The notes: generated by a model not told the origin, from the sequence alone. A stretch of 64,000 nt of DNA from an uncultured Clostridium sp. (GCA_945915475.1 CAMEFI010000008.1:1-64000); one strand, 5' to 3'. Positions 53,171 to 63,538 are shown, counted from the stretch's first letter. Numbers and translations are program-made.

Positions 53171-54565
53171 ATGAAACGGAAAATGTGGATGATTGCCGGC
53201 GGATTCATTGTTGCAGGCAGCTTGGGATTATCGGGTATGTTAATGAATCCCAACACGGTATATGCACAGGAAACGGCAGACATGACAAATGATAATCAGG
53301 AAGAGGTACCGGAGAAGGTAGAAGTGGAGCAGGTGACGATCCAGGGGGAAAAGACGTTATACCTGCGTTGCAAGAATGGTCAGGTACAGTATACCCAGAC
53401 AGATCTTGTGGCAGTATTTGCACCAGAGAATGCAACCGGTAAGCAGATTAAGACATGGACAAGCAGTAATCCTGAGGTTGCCTGGGTTGATATCAACGGG
53501 AGAGTAGAGGCCAGAATGCCCGGTCAGACTGTGATTACAGCAATTACAGGCAATGGGATACAGGGGAATATTACCATTCGTGTAATCTATGATGGTGTGA
53601 TATACACATCGGATCATAAGGAAGTATATTATGAGAATGGAACTCTTTTGACAAATCGCTTTTATGTGATAGATGGTCAGACCTACTATTTGGGACAGGA
53701 TGGTACCAAATTAACAGGCTGGCAGAATATAGGGGGTAAACGGTATTATTTTAATGAAAGTGGAGTTATGTTAACCGGATGGCAAACGATAGTAGGGCAG
53801 CATTTTTACTTTAATGCAGATGGTGTTATGCTTACCGGTTTACAGAATATAGAAGGACAGACCTATTACTTTAATGAAAATGGAGTTATGTTAACTGGCT
53901 GGCATACAATTAATGGAAAGCAGTATTGCTTTAATGATCAGGGAAGGATGATATCGGTAGGCTGGCTTACTGTGAATGGAAGACAGTATTATTTTGATGT
54001 AAATGGTACAATGACAACAGGATGGCAGGTGATTAACCAGAGACGTTACTATTTTGATGCTGACGGCGGAATGGTTACCGGCTGGAAAACAATATCCGGG
54101 AAGAAATATTATTTCAATAAAGAAGGAGCCTTGTTGGCATCCGGGTGGATTACAGATGGTGGAAAACGGTACTATTTAGATGCAAATGGACAATGTAAGA
54201 CCGGTTTTCAGACAATATCCGGGAAAAAATATTATTTTAACAAGAAGGGGGAAATGACCACAGGGTTCCGCACAATTGGGAAGAAAAAATATTATTTTGG
54301 GAAAAAAGGAGTCATGGCAACCGGTTTTAGGAAGATCTCCGGAAAGACGTATTACTTTAATAAGAAAGGCGTTATGTTAACCGGTTGGCAGAAGATTCAG
54401 AAGAAAACCTATTACTTCAATAAGAAGGGAGTCATGGCAACCGGCTGGAGAACCATGGATGGTAAGCATTATTACTTTGATAACAAGGGGGTTATGTTTA
54501 CCGGATTACATACAATTCATGGAGTATCATACTATTTTTCACCGGATGGACATTTGGCACTGTGA
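53171..54565 (+). CDS. Secreted protein with Ig-like domain and long cell-wall-binding repeat array
   Basis: The protein has about 464 aa, with a signal peptide (MKRKMWMIAGGFIVAG...VYA). A bacterial Ig-like (BIG2) domain at about 40-140 has KTWTSSNPEVAWVDINGRVEA. About 14 tandem repeats of about 20 aa follow (GWQNIGGKRYYFNESGVMLT type), grading to lysine-rich ones. No catalytic domain is visible, so it is likely an adhesin or scaffold bound to wall polymer. GGAGGGAATGG sets ATG 53171; the frame opens at 53153. It lies 14 bp before the GH5 gene. Confidence 0.88.
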   Translation: MKRKMWMIAGGFIVAGSLGLSGMLMNPNTVYAQETADMTNDNQEEVPEKVEVEQVTIQGEKTLYLRCKNGQVQYTQTDLVAVFAPENATGKQIKTWTSSNPEVAWVDINGRVEARMPGQTVITAITGNGIQGNITIRVIYDGVIYTSDHKEVYYENGTLLTNRFYVIDGQTYYLGQDGTKLTGWQNIGGKRYYFNESGVMLTGWQTIVGQHFYFNADGVMLTGLQNIEGQTYYFNENGVMLTGWHTINGKQYCFNDQGRMISVGWLTVNGRQYYFDVNGTMTTGWQVINQRRYYFDADGGMVTGWKTISGKKYYFNKEGALLASGWITDGGKRYYLDANGQCKTGFQTISGKKYYFNKKGEMTTGFRTIGKKKYYFGKKGVMATGFRKISGKTYYFNKKGVMLTGWQKIQKKTYYFNKKGVMATGWRTMDGKHYYFDNKGVMFTGLHTIHGVSYYFSPDGHLAL

Positions 54566-54578
54566 AAGGAGAACAGGG

Positions 54579-55913
54579 ATGAATAATAGAAGATGGGGCG
54601 TTGTGGTTTGCACATTGATCTGTATGATGGGTATAGCCTTTTGCGGAATGCATGTATCTGCGAAAGGGGTTGCGGATTATGGAGCACTTAAGGTAGAAGG
54701 AACACAGCTTGTAAGCCAGAAAACAGGAGAGAAGGTTGTGTTACGGGGTGTCAGTACCCATGGAATTAACTGGGATGTAGGATATCCTTATATTTCCAAG
54801 GCAGCATTTCAGACGTTACGGGATCAGTATGCAGTAAATGCAATCCGGCTTGCTATGTACACAACGGAATACTATGGATATTGTGATAAGGCAGGGGCAG
54901 CAGAAAGTCAAAGTACGGTTCAGGCAACCCTTAAGAGCCGGATTGAGACCGGTGTAACGGCAGCAACAGAGCTTGGAATGTATGTGATTATTGACTGGCA
55001 TGTGTTGAATGATCAGAATCCGAACCGATATAAGGATGAGGCGAAGGCTTTCTTTAAGGAAATGTCAGGAAAATATGCGAATCAGGACAATGTGATCTAT
55101 GAGATTTGTAATGAGCCTAATGGAGGAACGAGCTGGGACGATATTACAAGCTATGCAAATGCTGTGATACCGGTTATCCGGGCCAACGATCCGGATGCGA
55201 TTGTAATCGTGGGAACACCTACCTGGTCGCAGGATGTGGATGTGGCTGCGAATAAGCCGCTTTCTTATGATAATGTATTATATGCATTGCATTTCTATTC
55301 GGCAACTCATAAAGATAGTTACCGGGAAAAGCTGAAGACAGCACTTTCAAAAGGATTACCTGTTATTGTGTCTGAGTTTGGAGTATCAGAGGCAAGTGGA
55401 TCTGGAAATATTGATACAGGTGAAGCAAAAAAATGGCTGGATCTGTTAGATGAGAATGGTATCAGTTATTTTGCATGGAGTCTTAGTAATAAGGCAGAAT
55501 CGGCTTCGCTGTTAAAGGCAGGTACGAATAAAAAGAGTGGATGGACAAAAAATGATCTGTCAACAGCGGGCAAATGGATTCTTTCCCAGTATCCGCTTCG
55601 TAGTGGCGAATGGAAGACGCAATCCTCCGGGACACTTTCCAAGGTAAAGGGAGTTAAGCTTAAACGAAGTGGTTCTAAGAAGATGAAAGTGAAGTTTACG
55701 AAAGTAGCAGGTGCACAGGGATATCAGATCACATATAGTACCAGTAAGAACTTTACAAAGGCAAAGAAAAAGATTGTTTATAAGAATCGTACTACCATTC
55801 CGGGTCTTAAGAGCGGAAAGACGTATTATGTGAAAGTACGGGCGTTTCAGAAAAAAGAGGGAACACGGATATATGGTGCATTCAGCTCTTCGAAAAAGCT
55901 AAAGGTAAAATAA
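54579..55913 (+). CDS. Secreted glycoside hydrolase family 5 (endoglucanase-like)
   Basis: The 444-aa protein has a signal peptide (ending near MHVSAKG) and a GH5 barrel (about 35-325): VLRGVSTHGINW, VIIDWHVLNDQNPNRY, the acid/base Glu in YEICNEPNG, ALHFYSATH and the nucleophile Glu in PVIVSEFGVSEASG. A C-terminal fibronectin-III-like domain (about 345-440) is lysine-rich. GH5 members cut beta-1,4-glucans. AAAGGAGAACAGGG before ATG 54579 sets the start though the frame opens at 54459 within the previous gene. The target could be dietary glucan or the cell's own polymer. Confidence 0.9.
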   Translation: MNNRRWGVVVCTLICMMGIAFCGMHVSAKGVADYGALKVEGTQLVSQKTGEKVVLRGVSTHGINWDVGYPYISKAAFQTLRDQYAVNAIRLAMYTTEYYGYCDKAGAAESQSTVQATLKSRIETGVTAATELGMYVIIDWHVLNDQNPNRYKDEAKAFFKEMSGKYANQDNVIYEICNEPNGGTSWDDITSYANAVIPVIRANDPDAIVIVGTPTWSQDVDVAANKPLSYDNVLYALHFYSATHKDSYREKLKTALSKGLPVIVSEFGVSEASGSGNIDTGEAKKWLDLLDENGISYFAWSLSNKAESASLLKAGTNKKSGWTKNDLSTAGKWILSQYPLRSGEWKTQSSGTLSKVKGVKLKRSGSKKMKVKFTKVAGAQGYQITYSTSKNFTKAKKKIVYKNRTTIPGLKSGKTYYVKVRAFQKKEGTRIYGAFSSSKKLKVK

Positions 55914-55922
55914 TAGAGGGGC

Positions 55923-55951
55923 TTGCAAAGTGCATAAATTGGTAATATAAT
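55923..55951 (+). promoter_or_regulatory. Promoter of the L,D-transpeptidase gene
   Basis: TTGCAA (55923-55928), a 17-nt spacer and TATAAT (55946-55951). Confidence 0.65.
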
Positions 55952-56013
55952 ATCAAATTGTGAAAAGATGGCAACGATAGAATTAAGAGAATGTGTGAAA
56001 TGGAGACAGAATC

Positions 56014-57138
56014 ATGAGAAGATTACCGAATAAGAATCAGCTTTTAATGGCATTGATCCTGGGCGGAGTATTATGGACAGGAGTATCAGTCCATGCAGAA
56101 ACAACGGTTATACAATCAAAGCCGGCAACATCTGAGGAGACAACAATTCCGGCACAGCAGACCACAACCGAGACAGATGGAACAGTGAAAAATGGTTGGG
56201 ATGCCTCAAAGCAGGAATATTACAAGGATGGTGTAAAGGCAAAAGGTTTTAACTGGGTTGAAGACAGCTTATACTATTTTGATTCAAAGGGAAAGCTTTA
56301 CACGAAAACCGGATTTCGGGAGATTCAGGGGGATACATATTATATCCAGGATGATTACTCCGTGGCTACCGGTGTATGCAAGGTAGATGATGAAGCATAT
56401 TATTTTGATACAGAGACCGGTGTGATGGCAGAAGAGACCGGTGTTGTAAAGCTGAATGGCAATTACTATAATTTTGATGAAGATTCCGTATTGCAGAGTG
56501 GATGGTATCGCAATTCTAAGAATAAGAGATATTATTTTAGCCCTGAGACCTATGCAGCTTTGACCAATTGGAATTATGTTGGCAAATATAAGTATTATTT
56601 CAAGAAGAACGGACAATTAGTTCAGGATGTCAGAAAGATATTGACCAAGAAACAGAAGGAATCATATACCATCCGGGTTAACCGGAAGGGAAGCTGTGTA
56701 ACCGTATATGCGAAAGATGGTAAGCAGGGATATACAATACCGGTTGTTGCTTTTGTATGTTCGGCCGGTAATCATACTCCGAAGGGAACATTTAAGATTA
56801 AGGATAAGCTTCGCTGGCATGAACTGGATGGACCATCATGGGGCCAGTGGTGTGAACATCTGACTACAGAGATTCTATTCCATTCTGTATATTATGATAG
56901 AGAACGGGATAATAAGTCATTGAATGTAAAAGCTTATAACAAGCTGGGTACGGTGGCATCTCATGGATGTATCCGGTTAACGGCAGGAGATGCAAAATGG
57001 ATCTATGATAATTGTGATATTGGAACAAAGGTTACCATTTATGATAATGCGAAGGTTCCCGGACCTTTTGATAAACCAAAGGCCAAGAAGTTGAGTTCGA
57101 ATCATACATGGGATCCTACAGATCCGGCTTTCAAATAG
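56014..57138 (+). CDS. Secreted L,D-transpeptidase (YkuD) with N-terminal wall-binding repeats
   Basis: The 374-aa protein has a signal peptide (ending near VHAET), a Thr/Glu-rich linker, and five to six YYF/YYKDG repeats (about 60-205). A YkuD catalytic domain (about 215-345) has FVCSAGNHTPKGTFKI, EILFHSVYYD and the Cys-containing SHGCIRLTAGDAKWIYD motif. It is predicted to form 3-3 peptidoglycan cross-links or attach proteins, anchored by its repeats. It has its own promoter and a strong terminator, so it is monocistronic. Confidence 0.93.
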   Translation: MRRLPNKNQLLMALILGGVLWTGVSVHAETTVIQSKPATSEETTIPAQQTTTETDGTVKNGWDASKQEYYKDGVKAKGFNWVEDSLYYFDSKGKLYTKTGFREIQGDTYYIQDDYSVATGVCKVDDEAYYFDTETGVMAEETGVVKLNGNYYNFDEDSVLQSGWYRNSKNKRYYFSPETYAALTNWNYVGKYKYYFKKNGQLVQDVRKILTKKQKESYTIRVNRKGSCVTVYAKDGKQGYTIPVVAFVCSAGNHTPKGTFKIKDKLRWHELDGPSWGQWCEHLTTEILFHSVYYDRERDNKSLNVKAYNKLGTVASHGCIRLTAGDAKWIYDNCDIGTKVTIYDNAKVPGPFDKPKAKKLSSNHTWDPTDPAFK

Positions 57139-57195
57139 ATGAAATAACGTCTGTTTACACGATAAATTCTATATATAGTGAGTTAATTTTAATGT

Positions 57196-57239
57196 AAAAC
57201 GAACAATTGTCTGATTATTAGACAATTGTTCGTTTTTTT
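57196..57239 (+). terminator. Strong terminator after the L,D-transpeptidase gene
   Basis: The 15-bp perfect stem AACGAACAATTGTCT / AGACAATTGTTCGTT is followed by TTTTT. Confidence 0.92.
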
Positions 57240-57280
57240 ACTATTTACAAAAGAGGGAAATGATTGTAATATAACATCAG

Positions 57281-57308
57281 TTGAAATGCAGTATATATAC
57301 ATTATAAT
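57281..57308 (+). promoter_or_regulatory. Candidate promoter of gltBD
   Basis: TTGAAA (57281-57286), a 16-nt spacer and TATAAT (57303-57308), about 72 bp before the gltB ATG in a very AT-rich leader. Confidence 0.55.
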
Positions 57309-57380
57309 ATACAAGTTATATTCTAATAACGTACTGTATGATAATAATATTGAAGTTATAGTATCAGGAAGGAGAAAGTG

Positions 57381-60300
57381 ATGGAACAAAGAATTGATGA
57401 AGCTACAAAACGGGAAACCGGTCTTTACCATTCTGAGTTTGAGCATGACAATTGTGGTATTGGTGCAGTTGTGAATATCAAGGGCAAGAAGAGTCATGCA
57501 ACCGTCAATAATGCTTTGACCATTGTTGAAAAGCTGGAGCACAGAGCCGGAAAAGATGCAGAGGGAAAGACTGGAGATGGTGTGGGTATCCTTTTACAGA
57601 TTTCACACAAATTCTTCAGCAAGGCAGTTGCGTCATTAGGCGTTGACCTTGGAGATGAGAGAGACTACGGTATTGGTATGTTTTTCTTTCCACAGGATGA
57701 ATTAAAACGGAACCAGGCAAAGAAGATGTTTGAGGTTATTGTGGAAAAAGAGGGAATGGAGTTCCTTTGCTGGAGAGAAGTTCCTACAAAGCCGGAAATC
57801 TTAGGTAAAAAGGCTGTAGATGTCATGCCGTGTATCATGCAGGCATTTGTAAAACGTCCGGAAGATGTTGAGAAGGGTCTTGATTTTGACCGGAAATTAT
57901 ATATTGTAAGAAGAGTATTCGAGCAGTCTAATGATGATTCCTATGTGGTTTCTTTATCTTCGAGAACAATTGTATACAAAGGAATGTTCTTAGTACATGA
58001 GCTTCGTCTTTTCTTCGCAGATCTGCATGACGAGGATTATGAATCTGCCATTGCATTGGTACATTCCCGTTTCTCTACGAATACAACACCAAGCTGGTTG
58101 CGTGCCCATCCGTATCGTTATCTCGTACATAACGGCGAGATTAACACAATCCGTGGTAATGCGGATAAAATGCATGCAAGAGAGGAATCCATGGAGTCAG
58201 AGCATTTCAGAGGTGAGATGCATAAGCTGACACCGGTTGTAGATCCGGATGGTTCCGATTCGGCAAGATTGGATAATACATTAGAGTTTTTGATGATGAG
58301 TGGCATGCCACTTCCACTGGCAGTTATGATTACAATCCCGGAACCATGGGAGAATAACCGGTATATGTCACAGAAGAAGAAAGATTTCTATCAGTATTAT
58401 GCCACAATGATGGAGCCATGGGATGGCCCGGCTTCAATCCTGTTCACAGATGGAGATATCATGGGGGCGGTACTTGACCGAAATGGTCTTCGTCCATCCC
58501 GCTACATGATTACGGATGATGATAACTTAATTCTTTCTTCTGAGGTTGGGGTGTTAGATATTGACCCAAGTCATATTGTAATGAAAGAAAGACTGCATCC
58601 CGGTAAGATGCTCTTAGTAGATACCATTCAGGGGAAAGTGATATCCGATGAGGAATTAAAAGAGCAATATGCCGGTGCACAGCCTTATGGTGAATGGTTA
58701 GATTCCAATCTTGTGTATCTTAAGGATTTGAAGATTCCCAATAAGAAGGTAGAAGAACATACAAAGGAAGAGCGTGCAAAGTTACAGCGTGCATTTGGTT
58801 ATACCTATGAAGATATGAATACCATTCTTCCAATGGCACAGAATGGTACGGAAGCGATTCAGGCAATGGGAACAGATACCCCGCTTGCAGTTCTTTCGGA
58901 TAAGAAACAGCCGTTGTTTAACTACTTTAAGCAGTTGTTTGCACAGGTTACAAACCCACCGATTGATGCGATCCGTGAGGAGGTTGTTACTTCTACTTCT
59001 GTATATCTCGGAGCAGGAGGCAACTTGTTAGAAGAAAAGCCGGAGAACTGCCGGATGCTTAAGATTATGGATCCGATTCTTACCAATCTTGACCTTCTGA
59101 AGATTCGGAACATGAATGTAGAGGGACTCAAAGTGGGTGAGGTTCCTATTACCTATTATAAGAATACATCCTTAGAAAAAGCAATTGACCGTCTTTTTGT
59201 AGAGGCGGATCGTCTGTACCGGGATGGTGTGAATATATTGATTTTGACAGACCGTGGTGTGGATGAGAATCACGTGGCAATTCCATCCTTGTTAGCAGTA
59301 TCTGCAATGTCCCAGCATTTGGTACGGACGAAGAAGAAGACATCTGTTGCCCTGATTCTCGAAAGTGCAGAACCAAGATGTGTTCATCATTTTGCCACGT
59401 TGTTAGGTTATGGTGCTTCGGCTATTAATCCATATCTTGCACAGGAATCTATTCATGAACTGATTGAGACAAACCGTCTGGACAAGGATTATTATGCAGC
59501 AGTTAATGATTATAATTCTGCCATCATTCACGGTATTGTTAAGATTGCATCTAAGATGGGTATTTCTACGATTCAGTCATACCAGAGTTCTCAGATCTTT
59601 GAAGCGATTGGTATTAATAAGTCAGTGGTAGACCGCTATTTTACGAATACGGTAAGCCGTGTAGAGGGTATTGATATTAATGATATTGAGAAACAGGTTG
59701 ATGAGCTGCATTCGGCTGCATTTGATCCATTAGGACTTGACATGAATCTGGAATTGGAGTCAAGCGGAAGTCATAAATACCGCAGTGGCAAGGAAGAACA
59801 TCTGTATAATCCACAGACGATTCATCTGTTACAGCAGGCAACTAAAGTGGGCGATTACAATATGTTTAAACAGTACTCTAAGATGATCAATGAGGAAATG
59901 GATGCGGTCAACTTAAGAGGTCTGATGGAGTTCAACTATCCGGAAAAAGGAATTCCGATTGAGGAAGTGGAACCGGCTGATTCCATTGTAAAGCGTTTCA
60001 AGACAGGGGCTATGTCCTATGGTTCCATTTCACAGGAAGCACATGAGACACTGGCAATTGCCATGAATATGCTTGGAGGTAAGTCAAATTCCGGTGAAGG
60101 TGGAGAAGACTTAGAGCGTCTTACAGTTGGGGCCGACGGCAAGAATCGTTGTTCTGCCATCAAGCAGGTTGCATCCGGACGTTTTGGAGTTACTTCAAAG
60201 TATTTAACAAGTGCAAAAGAGATTCAGATTAAGATGGCACAGGGAGCAAAACCTGGTGAGGGTGGACATTTACCGGGCGGAAAGGTATATCCGTGGATTG

Positions 60301-61925
60301 CCAAGACCCGTCATTCAACACCTGGTGTAGGTCTGATTTCACCGCCACCTCATCATGATATCTATTCCATTGAGGATTTGGCACAGTTAATATATGATTG
60401 TAAAAATGCAAACACAGACGCAAGAATTTCTGTCAAGCTGGTATCAGAAGCAGGTATTGGTACCGTTGCTGCCGGTGTTGCAAAGGCTGGTGCCCAGGTT
60501 ATTCTGGTATCCGGTTATGATGGTGGTACCGGTGCTGCACCTGGTAACTCTATCTACAACGCAGGTCTTCCTTGGGAACTTGGACTTGCTGAGACACATC
60601 AGACACTGATTATGAATGATCTTCGTAACAAGGTTATATTAGAGACAGATGGTAAATTGATGACCGGACGTGATGTTGCGATTGCAGCAATGCTTGGTGC
60701 GGAGGAATTTGGATTTGCTACAGCTCCATTGGTAACAATGGGATGTGTCATGATGCGTGTATGTAATCTGGATACCTGTCCGGTGGGTATTGCAACCCAG
60801 AATCCGGAACTTAGAAAGCGTTTCAAAGGTAAACCGGAATATGTAGTGAACTTCATGGTATTTATCGCAGAAGAGCTTAGAGAGTATATGGCACGCCTTG
60901 GTGTGCGTACGGTAGATGAGTTAGTAGGACGTACGGATCTGTTAAAAGCCGGTCCGGAAGCAGCTGAGAAGAAAGTAGATCTGTCTGCGATTCTGAATAA
61001 CCCATATGTGGATAGTCCACAGAACAAGATTGCATACGATAAGAAGAATGTGTATGATTTCGAACTTGAAAATACAGTTGATGAGAAGATCTTACTCAAG
61101 ACATTTAAGGATGCTCTTGCAAAGGGACAAAAGAAGAGCGTGGAGATTGATGTCAAGAATACAGACCGTTCTGTTGGTACGATATTTGGGTCTGAGATTA
61201 CAAAGAAATATTACAATACTCTCGAAGAAGATACCTTTACGGTAAAATGTAATGGTTCCGGTGGACAGAGCTTTGGTGCATTTATTCCGAAGGGACTTAC
61301 CTTGGAATTGGTGGGAGACAGCAATGACTACTTCGGAAAGGGACTTTCCGGTGGTAAATTGATCGTATATCCGCCAAAGACAATTCCGTATAAGGCAGAG
61401 GATAACATTATTATCGGTAATGTTGCACTGTATGGAGCAACATCCGGCAAGGCATATATTAACGGAGTTGCAGGAGAACGATTTGCGGTTCGTAATTCCG
61501 GTGCTACGGCTGTTTGTGAGGGTGTTGGTGATCATGGATGTGAGTATATGACTGGTGGTCGTGTTGTTATTCTTGGAAATACCGGTAAGAACTTTGCTGC
61601 CGGTATGAGTGGTGGTATTGCTTATGTTCTGGATATGAACAGTGACCTGTATATGAAGCTTAACAAGGAAATGGTTTCCATTGAGCAGGTATCTGACAAG
61701 TATGATGTTTTAGAGTTGAAGGAAATCATTAAAGAACATGTTGCGTATACCAATTCCGAAAGAGGAAAGGAGATTCTTGATAATTTTGGAGAGTATCTTC
61801 CAAAATTCAAGAAGATCATACCTCATGATTATAAGAAGATGATGAACATGATTGTGCAGATGGAGGAGAAGGGACTTTCTTCCGAACAGGCACAGATTGA
61901 AGCGTTTTATGCAACAAAACATTAG
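57381..61925 (+). CDS. gltB: Glutamate synthase (NADPH) large subunit
   Basis: This subunit takes the amide from glutamine and makes glutamate from 2-oxoglutarate. The protein has about 1514 aa. Cys25 (HDNCGIGAV) would become the N-terminal nucleophile after removal of a 24-residue propeptide. The class II amidotransferase domain, central domain, FMN-binding synthase domain (GGKSNSGEGGED, HHDIYSIEDLAQLI) and 3Fe-4S motif CVMMRVCNLDTCPVG (C-x5-C-x4-C) follow, then the C-terminal beta-helix GXGXG domain (GVGDHGCEYMTGG). GGAAGGAGAAAGTG favours ATG 57381. gltD follows by 15 bp. Confidence 0.97.
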   Translation: MEQRIDEATKRETGLYHSEFEHDNCGIGAVVNIKGKKSHATVNNALTIVEKLEHRAGKDAEGKTGDGVGILLQISHKFFSKAVASLGVDLGDERDYGIGMFFFPQDELKRNQAKKMFEVIVEKEGMEFLCWREVPTKPEILGKKAVDVMPCIMQAFVKRPEDVEKGLDFDRKLYIVRRVFEQSNDDSYVVSLSSRTIVYKGMFLVHELRLFFADLHDEDYESAIALVHSRFSTNTTPSWLRAHPYRYLVHNGEINTIRGNADKMHAREESMESEHFRGEMHKLTPVVDPDGSDSARLDNTLEFLMMSGMPLPLAVMITIPEPWENNRYMSQKKKDFYQYYATMMEPWDGPASILFTDGDIMGAVLDRNGLRPSRYMITDDDNLILSSEVGVLDIDPSHIVMKERLHPGKMLLVDTIQGKVISDEELKEQYAGAQPYGEWLDSNLVYLKDLKIPNKKVEEHTKEERAKLQRAFGYTYEDMNTILPMAQNGTEAIQAMGTDTPLAVLSDKKQPLFNYFKQLFAQVTNPPIDAIREEVVTSTSVYLGAGGNLLEEKPENCRMLKIMDPILTNLDLLKIRNMNVEGLKVGEVPITYYKNTSLEKAIDRLFVEADRLYRDGVNILILTDRGVDENHVAIPSLLAVSAMSQHLVRTKKKTSVALILESAEPRCVHHFATLLGYGASAINPYLAQESIHELIETNRLDKDYYAAVNDYNSAIIHGIVKIASKMGISTIQSYQSSQIFEAIGINKSVVDRYFTNTVSRVEGIDINDIEKQVDELHSAAFDPLGLDMNLELESSGSHKYRSGKEEHLYNPQTIHLLQQATKVGDYNMFKQYSKMINEEMDAVNLRGLMEFNYPEKGIPIEEVEPADSIVKRFKTGAMSYGSISQEAHETLAIAMNMLGGKSNSGEGGEDLERLTVGADGKNRCSAIKQVASGRFGVTSKYLTSAKEIQIKMAQGAKPGEGGHLPGGKVYPWIAKTRHSTPGVGLISPPPHHDIYSIEDLAQLIYDCKNANTDARISVKLVSEAGIGTVAAGVAKAGAQVILVSGYDGGTGAAPGNSIYNAGLPWELGLAETHQTLIMNDLRNKVILETDGKLMTGRDVAIAAMLGAEEFGFATAPLVTMGCVMMRVCNLDTCPVGIATQNPELRKRFKGKPEYVVNFMVFIAEELREYMARLGVRTVDELVGRTDLLKAGPEAAEKKVDLSAILNNPYVDSPQNKIAYDKKNVYDFELENTVDEKILLKTFKDALAKGQKKSVEIDVKNTDRSVGTIFGSEITKKYYNTLEEDTFTVKCNGSGGQSFGAFIPKGLTLELVGDSNDYFGKGLSGGKLIVYPPKTIPYKAEDNIIIGNVALYGATSGKAYINGVAGERFAVRNSGATAVCEGVGDHGCEYMTGGRVVILGNTGKNFAAGMSGGIAYVLDMNSDLYMKLNKEMVSIEQVSDKYDVLELKEIIKEHVAYTNSERGKEILDNFGEYLPKFKKIIPHDYKKMMNMIVQMEEKGLSSEQAQIEAFYATKH

Positions 61926-61940
61926 AAAGGAGCTCAGAGC

Positions 61941-63500
61941 ATGGGAAAGAAAACAGGCTTTTTGGAATATGAGAGAGAGACAAGCAAAGAAATCGATCCG
62001 AAAGAGCGTATCAAGAACTTTAATGAGTTTCATGTACCACTTTCAAGTGAAAAACAACGTAAGCAGGCAGCCCGTTGTATGGAGTGCGGAGTTCCATTTT
62101 GTCAGTCCGGAATGATGATTGGAGGTATGGCAAGCGGATGTCCCCTTAACAACCTGATTCCGGAATGGAACGACTGTGTATATCATGGAAACTGGGAAGA
62201 AGCATATGCGCGTTTGAAAAAAACAAATAATTTTCCGGAATTTACATCAAGGGTATGTCCTTCTCCGTGTGAAGCAGCATGTACCTGTAATCTGAATGGA
62301 TTACCGGTATCGAATAAGGAAAATGAGAGAAGCATTATTGAGTCGGCTTATAAGAACGGGCTGGCTGCCCCTTCTGTGCCAAGTGTGCGTACCGGCAAGA
62401 AGATTGCAGTCATTGGCTCCGGACCTTCCGGACTTGCAGCTGCTGACCAGTTGAATAAAAGAGGACATTCCGTTACCGTATTTGAGAAGAGTGACCGGGT
62501 AGGCGGGCTTTTGATGTATGGTATTCCGAATATGAAATTAGAAAAACAGATTATTGACCGTAAGATTGAAGTGATGAAAGCGGAAGGCGTGGAATTTGTT
62601 ACCAATGCCAATGTGGGAGCTACAAAAGCAGCAATGGCACCGATGGTTGCTAAGGATGATGCAATGGGTGAATATCTGACAAATCCGGATGAGAAGATTG
62701 TAAAAGCAGATAGCATTCTGAAGGAATATGACAGCGTGATCCTTGCCTGCGGCGCATCCAATCCACGGAATATTAAGGCAAAAGGCAGAGAAGCAAAAGG
62801 AATCTACTATGCAGTTGACTTTTTGAAGACAACAACGAAAAGTCTCCTGAATTCGGATTTCAAGGATAAGAAATTTGTCAGTGCAAAGGGTAAGAATGTA
62901 CTTGTCATTGGTGGTGGTGATACCGGTAATGATTGTGTTGGTACATCCATCCGTCAGGGCTGCAAGAGTATCGTACAGCTTGAAATGATGCCAAAACCTC
63001 CTGTATGCAGGGCAGAGAGTAATCCATGGCCGGAATGGCCGAAGATCCTTAAGACGGACTATGGCCAGGAAGAAGCCATTGCAGTATTTGGACAGGATCC
63101 GCGGATCTATGAGACCACAGTTAAAGAATTCATTAAAGACAAGGATGGCAATGTGGTAAAGGCAAAATGTGTCAAACTTGACTGGAAGAAAGATCCGAAG
63201 ACGGGACGCATGAATATGTCTGAGATCGAAGGCAGTGAGTATGAGGTGCCTTGCGATATCGTGCTGATTGCAGCGGGCTTCTTAGGTTCCCAGGAATATG
63301 TTGCCAAAGCATTTGGCGTGGAGCTGAATGAGAGAACCAATGTGAAGACAGAAGCCGGATGTTACGAAACCAATGTGCCGAAGGTGTTTGTTGCAGGGGA
63401 TATGCACAGAGGCCAGTCTCTGGTGGTATGGGCAATCCGGGAAGGCCGGGAGGTTGCCAGAGCAGTGGATACCGCACTGATGGGATATTCGAATCTGTAA
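61941..63500 (+). CDS. gltD: Glutamate synthase (NADPH) small subunit
   Basis: This subunit passes electrons from NADPH through FAD and FeS clusters to GltB. The 519-aa protein has the N-terminal FeS cysteine sets (RCMECGVPFC, CPSPCEAACTCNLNG), the FAD loop IGSGPSGLAAADQLNKRG with RVGGLLMYGIPNMKLEK, and the NADPH loop VIGGGDTGNDCVGTSIRQG. The C-terminal FAD site is VFVAGDMHRGQSLVVWAIREGREVA. GAAAGGAGCTC precedes the ATG. The length is slightly above the common 460-490 aa because of a loop near residues 230-260. Confidence 0.96.
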   Translation: MGKKTGFLEYERETSKEIDPKERIKNFNEFHVPLSSEKQRKQAARCMECGVPFCQSGMMIGGMASGCPLNNLIPEWNDCVYHGNWEEAYARLKKTNNFPEFTSRVCPSPCEAACTCNLNGLPVSNKENERSIIESAYKNGLAAPSVPSVRTGKKIAVIGSGPSGLAAADQLNKRGHSVTVFEKSDRVGGLLMYGIPNMKLEKQIIDRKIEVMKAEGVEFVTNANVGATKAAMAPMVAKDDAMGEYLTNPDEKIVKADSILKEYDSVILACGASNPRNIKAKGREAKGIYYAVDFLKTTTKSLLNSDFKDKKFVSAKGKNVLVIGGGDTGNDCVGTSIRQGCKSIVQLEMMPKPPVCRAESNPWPEWPKILKTDYGQEEAIAVFGQDPRIYETTVKEFIKDKDGNVVKAKCVKLDWKKDPKTGRMNMSEIEGSEYEVPCDIVLIAAGFLGSQEYVAKAFGVELNERTNVKTEAGCYETNVPKVFVAGDMHRGQSLVVWAIREGREVARAVDTALMGYSNL

Positions 63501-63538
63501 GAATACGGCAATACAATATTTAATTTGAATGTTATGAA

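Noticed and set aside
53690-54540. Tandem DNA repeats that could suggest CRISPR
   Set aside because: They are protein-coding wall-binding repeats of about 60 bp in frame, without spacer structure. No CRISPR array was found in the window.
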